64,000 bases of DNA, taken from the NCBI GenBank assembly GCA_014728035.1, contig WJMJ01000059.1:124001-188000 (forward strand), in the 5' to 3' direction. The notes beneath the pieces were generated by a model. It saw only the letters and a program-made list of their open reading frames with translations, did not search any database and was not told the origin of the DNA. Origin of the DNA: Promethearchaeota archaeon (GTDB taxonomy: Archaea > Asgardarchaeota > Thorarchaeia > Thorarchaeales > Thorarchaeaceae). Position numbers and translations under genes: made by a program. The first letter of the stretch is position 1. Every line of letters begins with the position of its first letter. Below, piece by piece: positions 35,655 to 44,786 of the stretch.

Positions 35655-35829
35655 TGATTAATTCCACCAGAGGGAAGTTGTAATGTTGGCTTTTTTGACC
35701 GTCTTGTGCAGTTATTATAAACCTACCTAAATCACCACATTCGGCTCTTGTATCTATTTTCCATGATACTAAAATATCTCAATTCATATATGTAATGAGA
35801 CCAGTTGCCATTATTGTAGAGTGATTCAT

Positions 35830-36864
35830 ATGGGCACGTCACTGAGCGATATAATCAAGGCCGATACAGTTTCTCTGAATGATCTCTCTGGCCGGAAGAT
35901 AGCTATTGATGCATTTAATACGCTCTATCAGTTTCTGTCTTCAATTCGTCAACCAGATGGTACTCCATTGATGGACCGAAAAGGTCGTATTACAAGCCAT
36001 CTATCTGGCTTGTTCTACCGTAGCCTTAATCTATTAGAAAAAGGCATTTTTCCCATTTATGTCTTTGATGGAACATCTCCTGAATTAAAAGAAGATGAAA
36101 TTGAACGCAGACGAGAAATTCGCAAGACCGCAAAAGAGGAGTGGGAAACTGCAAAAGCAGAAGGCAGAATTGAGGATGCGCGGAAGGCGGCACAGGCCAG
36201 TTCCAGCCTGACATCTGATATGGTTGATGAGAGTAAAGATTTGGTCCGTGCACTTGGCATTCCTGTCATCCAGGCACCTTCGGAAGGAGAGGCGTTAGCA
36301 GCCCAGATGACACAGGCAGATATGGTGTGGGCAAGTGCAAGTCAAGATTATGATTCACTTCTCTATAAGTGTCCTCGTACTATTCGAAATCTTTCTATCT
36401 CTGGCAGAAGAAGAATTTCCCGAACTAAGTCTTACAAGACAATAAGTCCTGAAGTAATTGATTTAGACTTGAATTTGCGCCTTCTAGAAATATCTCGTGA
36501 ACAATTAATTGATATTGCTATTCTTGTTGGAACTGACTATAATGATGGGGTTCGCGGGGTTGGTCCAAAAACAGCACTCAGGCTCATAAAGAAACATGAC
36601 TCGATTGATAAAATAGTTTCAGAGGGCATTAAAGAGATTGATTTTCCCTATGAGGAAATTAGAAATATCTTTCTGAACCCTCCTACAGCAGATATAAGTG
36701 AACCAGAGTGGACCAATCCTAATTATGAGCGAATCAAAGAGTTATTGGTGGAGCAACATGATTTCAGTGAGAACAGAATCAATAGTTCATTGGAACGATT
36801 AAGAGATGCACAACAAGAATTAGCTGATAAAGCTTCACAAAGTTCTCTGACCGATTTCTTCTAA
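35830..36864 (+). CDS. fen: Flap endonuclease 1
   Basis: A 344-residue structure-specific nuclease that removes 5' flaps in replication and repair. It starts with Met-Gly, the Gly whose free amine enters the active site; that decides for the ATG at 35830 over the GTG at 35821, which instead forms a GTGAT ribosome site. Acidic clusters (AIDAFN, VFDGTSPELK, APSEGEA, ASQDYDS, VGTDYN) supply the metal ligands. An H2TH segment (GVRGVGPKTA) and a C-terminal PCNA-binding PIP box (QSSLTDFF) are present. Confidence 0.95.
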   Translation: MGTSLSDIIKADTVSLNDLSGRKIAIDAFNTLYQFLSSIRQPDGTPLMDRKGRITSHLSGLFYRSLNLLEKGIFPIYVFDGTSPELKEDEIERRREIRKTAKEEWETAKAEGRIEDARKAAQASSSLTSDMVDESKDLVRALGIPVIQAPSEGEALAAQMTQADMVWASASQDYDSLLYKCPRTIRNLSISGRRRISRTKSYKTISPEVIDLDLNLRLLEISREQLIDIAILVGTDYNDGVRGVGPKTALRLIKKHDSIDKIVSEGIKEIDFPYEEIRNIFLNPPTADISEPEWTNPNYERIKELLVEQHDFSENRINSSLERLRDAQQELADKASQSSLTDFF

Positions 36865-36923
36865 TTAGCGAGAACTCTAAATAGCACTGTAAGAACGAAA
36901 TATCACTTGAAAGGTGGTCTTGA

Positions 36924-37580
36924 ATGAAAGAACGTATGACCGCGATTAGAGCCTCTATGGCTGATGTTGTTAATGGTACCTATGATGATGATGGTGGTCC
37001 TCGTGTTGTATCACCAAAAGGCGTTGAGCTTAGACGTGTTTTGCTGGTAGGGCATGTTATTGATCAGTATATTGGTAAAGATAACTACTCAGTAGTTACA
37101 CTAGATGATGGTACTGCGACAGTACGAATAAAGGCATGGGGTTCTGAAGCTAGCTTATTAGAACCAGTTCGGTTAGGATCTCTCGTCATTGTTATGGGCA
37201 AAGTACGGGAGTACAACGAAGAAATTTATCTCACTCCAGAAATTATTCGTGAAGTATCTGATCCCAACTATATGACTCTCCATCTAATGGAACGCCATCG
37301 TACTGTATTGCTTAGTGGTGGATCTGCAACCATGATGCAATCCGTATCAGCATCCCCCTCTAAACCAAAACCCGTTTCATCAGAAACTGGCTCTCTGGGG
37401 GGTAAAATTCTGGAATATGTCAAATCCAATGCAGATGCCTCAGGGATTTCTAACCAAGACATCGTACACTTTTTTGAAGCAAGAGGATTTGAAAAATCTG
37501 AAATTCACCTACAACTCATTGAATTGCAGGAAAAAGAGCTTCTTACAGAAATCGCTGTGGGAAAATATATACTAACCTAA
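36924..37580 (+). CDS. RPA32-like single-strand DNA-binding protein (OB fold + winged helix)
   Basis: 218 residues: an OB fold at about 33-120 (RRVLLVGHVIDQYIG, VTLDDGTATVRIKAWG, LGSLVIVMGKVRE) joined by a Ser/Pro linker to a C-terminal winged helix (about 152-218). This two-domain layout is that of eukaryotic RPA2 (RPA32) and of some archaeal RPA subunits. It lies next to FEN1, fitting a replication role. Partner RPA subunits are not in the window. A tRNA/anticodon-binding-like OB protein is an unlikely alternative. Confidence 0.78.
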   Translation: MKERMTAIRASMADVVNGTYDDDGGPRVVSPKGVELRRVLLVGHVIDQYIGKDNYSVVTLDDGTATVRIKAWGSEASLLEPVRLGSLVIVMGKVREYNEEIYLTPEIIREVSDPNYMTLHLMERHRTVLLSGGSATMMQSVSASPSKPKPVSSETGSLGGKILEYVKSNADASGISNQDIVHFFEARGFEKSEIHLQLIELQEKELLTEIAVGKYILT

Positions 37581-37640
37581 CCATCTTCGTACTATGCGAA
37601 ATGACAAGCTTCAATAACACAAATGATGTGATTTCTAAAT

Positions 37641-38054
37641 ATGGACGACTATGATAGTTTACTCGACCGGGCTAGATCCAAGATTCCCGAAGATGCATTC
37701 AAAAGATCTGGAGAGCGCTTTCAAGTTCCTTCTGTCCAATTGATAGTTCAAGGAAATCGAAGTATTTGGCAGAACTTTCAGGAAATCATTACAGTTCTTA
37801 ACCGTCCTGGAAAGGAAGTTATGAAATTTGTTTCAGGACAACTTGCTACCGCTGGAAACTTTGAAGGAAGTACCGCCATATTCAATGGCAAATTCTCCGC
37901 TGAACAGGTTGAATCTGTTCTAGGCCAATATATTGAATCATATGTGCTTTGCCCAGTATGCACTCGTCCGGATACAAGTATTGAAAAAGAAGGCAATGCA
38001 TATTATTTGTCCTGTTCCGCTTGTGGTGCTCTTACCTCTATTCGCCCAGTCTAA
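37641..38054 (+). CDS. eif2b: Translation initiation factor aIF2 subunit beta
   Basis: 137 residues. The N-terminal helix and core alpha/beta domain (PSVQLIVQGNRSIWQNF, VLNRPGKEVMKFVS) are followed by the zinc ribbon with CPVC and CSAC knuckles. aIF2 beta joins aIF2 alpha and gamma in delivering initiator tRNA. Length is normal for archaea. The DUF424 gene follows 14 bases later. Confidence 0.95.
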   Translation: MDDYDSLLDRARSKIPEDAFKRSGERFQVPSVQLIVQGNRSIWQNFQEIITVLNRPGKEVMKFVSGQLATAGNFEGSTAIFNGKFSAEQVESVLGQYIESYVLCPVCTRPDTSIEKEGNAYYLSCSACGALTSIRPV

Positions 38055-38068
38055 AAGGAGAATTCACA

Positions 38069-38368
38069 ATGGTCCAAGTCTATATGCGGATTCATGAGCG
38101 GGTTGATCATTATCTCGTAAGTATCTGTGATATGGAGCTACTTGGAAAGACTCTTACTGATGGTAAGATTAAATTCAAAGTCAGTGAAGAGTTCTATGGT
38201 GGGGATTTGGTAGATCTAGAAACGTGTATGACCCACCTCAAGAAAGCAACAATTGCAAACATGGTAGGAAAATCTACTGTGGATGCCGCGGTCAATGCAG
38301 GATTAGTTCATGAACAGGCTATCTTATACATTGAAGGACATCCACATGCTCAGTGGGTGAAACTTTAG
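38069..38368 (+). CDS. DUF424 family protein
   Basis: 99 residues. Archaeal DUF424 proteins commonly sit downstream of aIF2 beta, as here. Features include LVSICDMELLGKTLTDGKIKF, FYGGDLV and VGKSTVDAAV. AAAGGAG lies 8 bases before the ATG; a GTG at 38021 inside the aIF2 beta gene is a spurious extension. The function is unproven, probably translation-related from context. Confidence 0.85.
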   Translation: MVQVYMRIHERVDHYLVSICDMELLGKTLTDGKIKFKVSEEFYGGDLVDLETCMTHLKKATIANMVGKSTVDAAVNAGLVHEQAILYIEGHPHAQWVKL

Positions 38369-38372
38369 AATA

Positions 38373-38747
38373 CTAGTGTTGTTTACCTCCACCACAGAGT
38401 GATTCATCACCGAACAGGGTACCATTTCCTTTCAAATAGTTATCAATAACTTCACGAACGGTTGAACCCACTGCTTTCATAACAGATATTCCTACTTGTT
38501 GACTTATCATATATGGTCTACCTCCCATTCCTGTGGCTAGAAGGACTTTCACTCCTCTATCGGCAAGCAACATCACTGGTTCCGCACAACTCCTGTGACT
38601 ACTATTTTCAATTGTTTCAACATCCACTATCTTGCCGTCTTCGATTGTTGAAACAACGAAGGCTGGGCAATGACCAAAATGGCTGCTGACTTGGCTATCA
38701 AGTCCCGTTAATTCACTTGCTGGTACTGCAACTTTTTCACTCTGCAT
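38373..38747 (-). CDS. NifX/NifB-type (dinitrogenase Fe-Mo cofactor) domain protein
   Basis: 124 residues with the family core SSHFGHCPAFVV, a VETIENSSHRS strand, LLADRGVKVLLATGMGGRP, and a Cys/Gly/His-rich tail (CGGGKQH). Such proteins bind Fe-S or Fe-Mo cofactors in nitrogen fixers, but the archaeal stand-alone forms, in organisms without nitrogenase, are of unknown function. GGTGA is 6 bases before the ATG. It follows the DUF134 gene, a pairing frequent in archaea and bacteria. Confidence 0.8.
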   Translation of the reverse strand: MQSEKVAVPASELTGLDSQVSSHFGHCPAFVVSTIEDGKIVDVETIENSSHRSCAEPVMLLADRGVKVLLATGMGGRPYMISQQVGISVMKAVGSTVREVIDNYLKGNGTLFGDESLCGGGKQH

Positions 38748-38752
38748 TATGT

Positions 38753-39157
38753 TCACCGTAATCGTAGTAGACTTGTTGAGCCACACTCAGGACAAGTCTT
38801 CCTTATGACATCTGTCATATTCAAAGATGTTTTACAATCCTCGCATTCAAGGATTAAATCCTGATCAGCTATGATGTAAACCCCTCCCTCTATTCTCAAT
38901 ACTAGACCTCGAACTAAAGCTTTTGCTACTTTTTCTCTAGCTGATGCTAAAATTCTGTTAAGGGTGGGCTGACTAACATCCATTTCAAGACTAGCTTCTC
39001 TCTGATTCAAGCCTAAGTAATCTGTTAGTTTTAACGCCTCAAATTCATCAACACTAATTCTAATCTCGTCTAGCTCTTTTGCTGGGATTCCTGCAGGTTT
39101 ATACACGGAAACTTTGGGTTCCCATGAGACCTTTCGTTGACGTTTTCTACGAGGCAT
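38753..39157 (-). CDS. DUF134 family DNA-binding protein with zinc ribbon
   Basis: 134 residues. The DUF134 core has a helix-turn-helix (LGLNQREASLEMDVSQPTLNRILASAR), with the basic opening PRRKRQRKV chosen as the start among three close in-frame ATGs. Here the C-terminus adds a zinc ribbon (CEDC and CPECG). It is co-transcribed with the NifX-type gene and probably regulates it or responds to the same metal or redox signal; that is inference. Confidence 0.83.
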   Translation of the reverse strand: MPRRKRQRKVSWEPKVSVYKPAGIPAKELDEIRISVDEFEALKLTDYLGLNQREASLEMDVSQPTLNRILASAREKVAKALVRGLVLRIEGGVYIIADQDLILECEDCKTSLNMTDVIRKTCPECGSTSLLRLR

Positions 39158-39245
39158 GGTCATTTCATGCATTATGATTCACAAAAGTCTTCTGATAGCT
39201 GCTGTCCATTCCATTACATTATTAGTGAATTCTACTTTTTTTTAG

Positions 39246-40331
39246 ATGATTAGAGTGACTCTACCATGCTATCAATGTGGCGAAGAAGCTATCCTGGAAG
39301 GACTTTGTCCAACCTGCTACCGCAAAAAATACCCTCTTGTGGAAGTTCGAACCCCCATCAAAATCACTGCTTGTAAGCGATGTGGGTCAATAAAGATTCC
39401 AGGTGGCTGGAAGACAATTCCAGGAAACATTGATGATTCAGAAGAATTAATGAATACTCAAGCCTCGTATGCTATCGGTCTTGAGGTTGGACTTCTAAAC
39501 CCAGCTGTAGAGTTGACAATAGATATTGAAAATCGCCTTGATCGAGTTTTACATGTCGATTTGATTGCATATGGAATGTCGCATAAAAAACTTGAACCCC
39601 ATGAAGAACACTATCCTGTTGAATTGAGGTTTCATTATGCTACATGTGGTACTTGTGGAATGATGAGTGGAGGATATCATGAAGCTATATTGCAGATACG
39701 TGCTGATGAACGTGAAGTATCTCAAGAAGAAATAACTGAAATCTTACGTATTGTGACAGATAAAACTGTCAGCAAATATGGTCAAGATACTAAAGCATTT
39801 GTAACGGAAGTAACTGAAAATAAATTTGGGATGGATTTGCGAATCGGATCTGAGCATCTCGCTAAGAGAATTGCTGACCAGCTTGAATCTCAATACCTTG
39901 CGGAGCGAAAAGACAATTACAAACTAATTGGTCAAGAAAAGGGTGGAAAGGAAAAATACCGTATCACTATTCTTATTCGACTACCTCGATTTCAGATAGG
40001 TGACTTTGTTAAAGTGAATAACTCTCCGTGTCAAGTGATTTCTTTGGGTAAAGGGGGACTCGGATGTTTTGATTTGCAAACTAGAGAGTCCTTCACTATT
40101 AATCCTAAGAGTGCAAAATGGAGAACTCTTGAGTTTCTGGACAAAGAAACCGTAACTCGTGAATACATGGTTACAATGAGGGCGTTTGACCAACCAATTC
40201 AGATAATGGATTCGAAAACCTTCGAAATATTAGAAATAGACCCCTCTCGTTTTGACAGTCCAGCTGAAACAGGAGGTACGGTACATGGTGTATTCCTTGA
40301 AGGAACCTTCTATCTCCTACCTATGAATTGA
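39246..40331 (+). CDS. nmd3: Archaeal NMD3 homologue
   Basis: 361 residues. The N-terminal zinc part has CYQCGEEA, CPTCYRKK, CKRCGS and CGTCGMM pairs. This is followed by alpha/beta and SH3/OB-like domains (FQIGDFVKVNN). In eukaryotes NMD3 is the adaptor for export of the 60S subunit; the archaeal protein probably binds the large subunit late in its maturation. A T-tract leads straight into the ATG with no ribosome site, so the mRNA is probably near-leaderless. Head of an informational run with aIF1A, RIO1 and Dim2. Confidence 0.9.
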   Translation: MIRVTLPCYQCGEEAILEGLCPTCYRKKYPLVEVRTPIKITACKRCGSIKIPGGWKTIPGNIDDSEELMNTQASYAIGLEVGLLNPAVELTIDIENRLDRVLHVDLIAYGMSHKKLEPHEEHYPVELRFHYATCGTCGMMSGGYHEAILQIRADEREVSQEEITEILRIVTDKTVSKYGQDTKAFVTEVTENKFGMDLRIGSEHLAKRIADQLESQYLAERKDNYKLIGQEKGGKEKYRITILIRLPRFQIGDFVKVNNSPCQVISLGKGGLGCFDLQTRESFTINPKSAKWRTLEFLDKETVTREYMVTMRAFDQPIQIMDSKTFEILEIDPSRFDSPAETGGTVHGVFLEGTFYLLPMN

Positions 40332-40419
40332 TGGTAAATCTCTTCCGAGTTCGGTACTCTTAAATGGCTTATTATCACTTTTTAAAAAGACTAACAAGGT
40401 CCTTTATTGGAGGTATATT

Positions 40420-40734
40420 TTGTCACCCAGAAAAGATTCATCCGAAACCGAAACCTTTCGAGTACGAACACCAAGACGCCAAGATGGTGAAATATTTGGT
40501 ATAATAATTCAGATGCTTGGCCATGATAGAGTTCGTGTAAGGTGTGAAGATGAAGAAATCAGAGTAGGTAGAATTCCCGGAAGAATGAAGAAAAGAGTTT
40601 GGATGAGAGTCGGGGATACTGTACTAGTTGTACCTTGGGATTTTCAAAGCGATGAAAAATGCGATGTAGTTTGGCGTTACCGAAATAATGAGATTGATTG
40701 GTTAAAGAATCGCGGAATCCTTAAGATGTTCTAA
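40420..40734 (+). CDS. eif1a: Translation initiation factor aIF1A
   Basis: A 104-residue OB-fold factor. The basic N-terminal tail (RVRTPRRQDGEIFGII) and the core (DRVRVRCEDEEIRVGRIPGRMKKRVWMRVGD) are classic; it ends after a short helix. The start is TTG with GGAGGT 5 bases upstream; no ATG fits. It helps initiator tRNA and start-codon selection on the 30S subunit. Confidence 0.95.
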   Translation: MSPRKDSSETETFRVRTPRRQDGEIFGIIIQMLGHDRVRVRCEDEEIRVGRIPGRMKKRVWMRVGDTVLVVPWDFQSDEKCDVVWRYRNNEIDWLKNRGILKMF

Positions 40735-40796
40735 TCTCAATATTTTCATTATGCAATGTTTAGTTAAAGGGAACTCTTCTCTTTTTTTCTTTTTAG

Positions 40797-41597
40797 ATGG
40801 TGTATAGTATGAAAAAGGCAGACTCTGAGTATGATCGTATTATTTCAGAGCTGGATCGCCGAAAAATGAAAAGGCGAAAAGATGTTGACGAATTCAAGGT
40901 AGTTGAGGGTGTTATTGATATCCCCACACTGAAGGCTCTTTATAGATTGTTCAATCGTAGCACTCTGAATGCTCTTCATGGAGTAGTAAGTACAGGAAAG
41001 GAGGCAAATGTTTATCGTGGTGAAGATGCAGATGGAAAGGCGGTTGCTGTAAAGATTTATCGTGTCAGCACTGCAGAAACTGACTTCATGCTGGAATATA
41101 TCATGGGTGACCCGCGATTTAAGAGGGTTAAGAAAAGGAGTCGTTCTTTGATACCTATTTGGGCTCTTAAAGAATTCAAAAATCTCACTCGATTTGATGA
41201 AGCTGGAATCCGTGTTCCCAAACCAATTGATATCGAAAGAAATGTTTTAGTAATGGAGTTTATTGGTGATGATGAAAAGTTTATCCCTGCTCCCTTATTA
41301 AAAGACGTAGTGTTGGATTCTCCAATTGATGTATTTGATGAAATAATATCAATGATTGAAATTGCATATACTGATGCAGATCTTGTTCATGCCGATTTGA
41401 GTGAGTTTAATATCCTTTGGTGGAACGGTCCTGTTATCATTGATGTTTCACAGGCGGTATTGTATAAACATGACTACGCAAAAAAATACCTTCGTCGGGA
41501 CATTGATAATATCTCAAAGTATTTCGGCCGATTAGGTGTCGAATCTGCAGACTCTGAAGAGATAGCTAGATACATTATATCTTCTGGTGAAAAATAA
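40797..41597 (+). CDS. rio1: RIO1-type atypical serine kinase
   Basis: A 266-residue RIO1 kinase/ATPase acting in late small-subunit maturation. Visible motifs are the P-loop STGKEANVYRG, VKIYR (nucleotide-contact Lys), the catalytic HADLSEFNIL and the metal-binding Asp in IIDVSQAV, which is RIO1-specific. Start: ATG 40797, or ATG 40809, which has GGTG in front. The Dim2/KH gene starts 2 bases after the stop, so the two rRNA-processing partners are coupled. Confidence 0.94.
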   Translation: MVYSMKKADSEYDRIISELDRRKMKRRKDVDEFKVVEGVIDIPTLKALYRLFNRSTLNALHGVVSTGKEANVYRGEDADGKAVAVKIYRVSTAETDFMLEYIMGDPRFKRVKKRSRSLIPIWALKEFKNLTRFDEAGIRVPKPIDIERNVLVMEFIGDDEKFIPAPLLKDVVLDSPIDVFDEIISMIEIAYTDADLVHADLSEFNILWWNGPVIIDVSQAVLYKHDYAKKYLRRDIDNISKYFGRLGVESADSEEIARYIISSGEK

Positions 41598-41599
41598 CG

Positions 41600-42166
41600 A
41601 TGTTATATCATGAAACTATTCGAATTCCGCAAGAACGTGTTGGCGTGTTAGTTGGCCGTGATGGTAGAGTAAAAAGAAGAATCGAAAAACTAACAAACAC
41701 AGATTTGGAAATTGACTCTGAAGGTACTGTAACGATTACGAATCCTGAAAAATCAGAAAATCCTGTTTTAGCATGGAAGGCACGAAATATTGTTCGTGCC
41801 ATAGCTCGTGGATTTAGTCCTAAACGTGCACTCTCATTAATAGATGATGATGCTCAACTGGTCATAGTTTCTTTGAAAGATGCAGTTGGATCATCGCCAA
41901 GTCAAATTCAACGAGTTGCTGGAAGAATAATTGGAGAACGTGGAAGAACACGACGTGTTATTGAAGAGATAACTGAAACAAAAGTATCAGTCTATGGCAA
42001 GACCGTATCGATAATTGGTGTTCCCCCAGGATTAGATTTTGCTCGAAGAGCCATCGATATGCTGATTACAGGGGCTCCACACAGTGCGGTATACACTCGT
42101 CTTGAAAGTATGCGAAGAGAAATGAATCGCATGAGAGCTGAACTATGGGAAGAGCATCCAGAATAG
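41600..42166 (+). CDS. KH-domain RNA-binding protein (Dim2/Pno1-like)
   Basis: 188 residues with two KH domains (about 5-60 and 85-155); the second has the GxxG loop in IIGERGRTRRVIEEIT and the first in VGRDGRVKRRIEKLT. In archaea aDim2p binds the 3' end of 16S precursor and cooperates with RIO1 and aIF2 alpha. It is coupled to rio1, as in many archaeal genomes. TopoVI-B follows after 48 bases. Confidence 0.92.
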   Translation: MLYHETIRIPQERVGVLVGRDGRVKRRIEKLTNTDLEIDSEGTVTITNPEKSENPVLAWKARNIVRAIARGFSPKRALSLIDDDAQLVIVSLKDAVGSSPSQIQRVAGRIIGERGRTRRVIEEITETKVSVYGKTVSIIGVPPGLDFARRAIDMLITGAPHSAVYTRLESMRREMNRMRAELWEEHPE

Positions 42167-42214
42167 TAATACGGAATTTGATAAGCGAATAATCAATAAT
42201 TTTGATGATATAGT

Positions 42215-43726
42215 ATGAAATCCGGTTCAGAAGACAATTTCAGCAGTATTTCACCTGCTGAGTTCTTCTATCGTAATAAGCAGATGGCTGGCTTTGGAAA
42301 TCCTACTCAAGCTGTTTATTCTACGGTGCGTGAACTAGTTGAAAATGCTCTTGATGCATGTGAAGAAAAAAAAGTATTTCCTGAAATTCAAGTTATCATC
42401 AAGTCTATTGATACCAACACGCTATCAATAACCGTTTCAGATAATGGAACTGGCCTACCTCACAATCAAATACCCCGTGCGTTCGGTCGAATCTTATATG
42501 GTAGTAAATATGATGCAAGACAGCGTAGAGGGACTTTTGGACTTGGAGTTACTATGGCTGTTCTCTATGGTCAGATTACAACTGATACTCCAGTAATAAT
42601 TCACACACAACAAGAGAATTCCCCTGGAGTTTTCATAACTTTGACAATTGACATAGAAAAAAATCAACCGGTTGTTATCTCTGAAGATACCAGAAAGCGT
42701 AAACCGCCAGGAACTACTGTTACTATTCATCTTCAAGGAGATTTGACACGTTCAAGGGATAGGATTATCGAATACCTTACCCTTTCTACCATCGGCTCTC
42801 CTCACGCAAAAATAAAGCTAGAAATTGATGATTCTACATCTATGGCATGGGGTGCTTTCAGTGATGAGTATCCTGCATCAACAATATCTTGCAAACCCCA
42901 TCCTAGGTCTGCAGATTTCGAAATTTTACGTCGCCTTCTTAGAGCCAACCCAAATCTGAGCATTCACCAGTTTCTTGTTGAAAGCTTCCAACAGGTTGGA
43001 GATCGTACAGCTTCAAAGTTCCTCACGTTTATGGGGTTCGATTCTGAAATGAAGGTGACCGATTTGTCAAGAAAATTAATAGTTCGATTAAGTAATGCAT
43101 TGCAAAAATATGATGAATTTAATCGTCCTGATGCACGTTGTCTGAGTGCAATTGGTAAAGCCCCCATGATAGACTCCATTGAATCACTTTTCAGTCCCGA
43201 TTTCGTTGCATACGAATTCCAGAACCCTTCCGAGTGGAATGGACATCCCTTCATCCTTGAGGGTATTTTAGCTATCGGACCGGATTTTCGCCCAGTATCT
43301 ATACCCACTCTCTACCGTTTTGCAAATCGCGTTCCTCTCCTATATGATGCAAGTGAAGATATTCTTACAAAGGTTCTCCGGCAACTTCGATGGAGTCGCT
43401 ATGGATTAAAGTCTCCTCGCCCAGTAGCGATTTTCATAAATTTATGTTCTACTAGGGTTCCTTACAAGGCTGCTGGAAAGCAGTCAATTGCTGCTATTCC
43501 ACAGCTTGAATCGGCAGCGGACCTATTGTTTAAAGCACTTGGACGAAAACTAAACTCTGCAGTAAGAATGTCTGAACGATCTAGTCGTTACAAGCAACAG
43601 ATTAGAAAATTCACGAAATATTTCAAGCATATCGTCCAATTCAGTGCCGAGCTAGCTGACAGTAGCTCAATTCCCCCTGTTGATTCAATGATTCAAGATT
43701 TGTTTGAGGTGGATGTAGATGAATAA
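42215..43726 (+). CDS. top6B: DNA topoisomerase VI subunit B
   Basis: A 503-residue ATPase subunit of type IIB topoisomerase. GHKL motifs are ENALDACE, DNGTGLP and RGTFGLGV; a helix-two-turns-helix insert and the transducer domain with the switch lysine region (TRVPYKAAGKQ) follow. It relaxes supercoils and decatenates together with subunit A, whose gene overlaps its end by 8 bases, a classic coupled pair. Confidence 0.95.
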   Translation: MKSGSEDNFSSISPAEFFYRNKQMAGFGNPTQAVYSTVRELVENALDACEEKKVFPEIQVIIKSIDTNTLSITVSDNGTGLPHNQIPRAFGRILYGSKYDARQRRGTFGLGVTMAVLYGQITTDTPVIIHTQQENSPGVFITLTIDIEKNQPVVISEDTRKRKPPGTTVTIHLQGDLTRSRDRIIEYLTLSTIGSPHAKIKLEIDDSTSMAWGAFSDEYPASTISCKPHPRSADFEILRRLLRANPNLSIHQFLVESFQQVGDRTASKFLTFMGFDSEMKVTDLSRKLIVRLSNALQKYDEFNRPDARCLSAIGKAPMIDSIESLFSPDFVAYEFQNPSEWNGHPFILEGILAIGPDFRPVSIPTLYRFANRVPLLYDASEDILTKVLRQLRWSRYGLKSPRPVAIFINLCSTRVPYKAAGKQSIAAIPQLESAADLLFKALGRKLNSAVRMSERSSRYKQQIRKFTKYFKHIVQFSAELADSSSIPPVDSMIQDLFEVDVDE

Positions 43727-44780
43727 GAAAAAAGAGGATTCCCCTCTTGATGTGCTGAAAGACTTCGGTTCTAGACTTATGGTTGAAATCCAACGGGGTG
43801 TTTTCCCATCTATTTCCTTTCCAGATCGTGGTACTGATAATATTAGATTTGATTCGGATCTTGGGCGATTTACTCTTGGAAATGCCACTATTACCCGCGA
43901 CTCTAGTAATTTAAAACACATCAGAAGTTTTGCTCAACTTGTTTGGGTTGCCTCTTTTGTAAAGCAACTCCTTGAATCTGGTAGAACAAGCTCACTTAGG
44001 GACTTGTATTATTCTGCAGAAGCCTACGATGTAGAGTTTAAGAATCAAGCGGAATCGGACCGTATTATTACTGACTTAGAATGTGTGACAGGACTTGCAC
44101 GTGAAGACTTCGCTATCTATTCGGAAGAGCATTCCTCTATCTTTGGTCAACTTGTGATGAGATATACCGTGCCTGGATATGAGGACAAAACAGTAAATCT
44201 CACAATGAGTCCCGATGGTCTTCCTATTGGACCTGCACTTATGACTGCAGAACCTGTATCATCAGATGCAAGATGTATTCTTGCTGTTGAGTCGGGAGGT
44301 ATTTTTTCAAGATTGATTGAAACTCGTGCATGGGATCGCTTTGGCTGTATACTTGTTCATCTAGGTGGACAACCTCCACGCTCAACACGTCGGCTTATGC
44401 GAAAATTATGTGTACATTTGGACTTACCACTTTTTATCTTCACAGATGGTGACCCATGGGGTATGCATATTGCTCAAGTAATTATCAGTGGAAGTGCAAA
44501 TGCTGCTCACATCTCTGAACTGACAGTTCCTTCAGCAAAGTGGATTGGTATCACTCCCGAGGATATAACTCATTATAGTTTACCCTCTGAAGATATGAAA
44601 AACGTAGACCTAAAACGACTTGATGAGCTAACTCGTGATATTCGTTACGCTGATGAAACTTGGCAGAAACATATCCATCGTTTCAGGGAACTCAGAAAGA
44701 AAGCTGAACAGCAATCTTTCAGTAAATATGGTGTTGACTTTGTAGTGGATACATACCTGCCTGATAAACTGAATATTTGA
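43719..44780 (+). CDS. top6A: DNA topoisomerase VI subunit A (Spo11-like)
   Basis: A 353-residue DNA-cleaving subunit. The catalytic tyrosine lies in SLRDLYYSAE. The Toprim domain shows AVESGG and the metal-binding TDGDPWGMHIA. It is homologous to eukaryotic Spo11. The start ATG lies inside the end of top6B. The convergent ALG7-like gene ends 6 bases downstream. Confidence 0.95.
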   Translation: MNKKKEDSPLDVLKDFGSRLMVEIQRGVFPSISFPDRGTDNIRFDSDLGRFTLGNATITRDSSNLKHIRSFAQLVWVASFVKQLLESGRTSSLRDLYYSAEAYDVEFKNQAESDRIITDLECVTGLAREDFAIYSEEHSSIFGQLVMRYTVPGYEDKTVNLTMSPDGLPIGPALMTAEPVSSDARCILAVESGGIFSRLIETRAWDRFGCILVHLGGQPPRSTRRLMRKLCVHLDLPLFIFTDGDPWGMHIAQVIISGSANAAHISELTVPSAKWIGITPEDITHYSLPSEDMKNVDLKRLDELTRDIRYADETWQKHIHRFRELRKKAEQQSFSKYGVDFVVDTYLPDKLNI

Positions 44781-44786
44781 CCTCTC

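Noticed and set aside
35821..35829. GTG start for FEN1
   Set aside because: FEN1 needs Met-Gly at its N-terminus; the ATG at 35830 gives it, and the GTG is part of the ribosome site.
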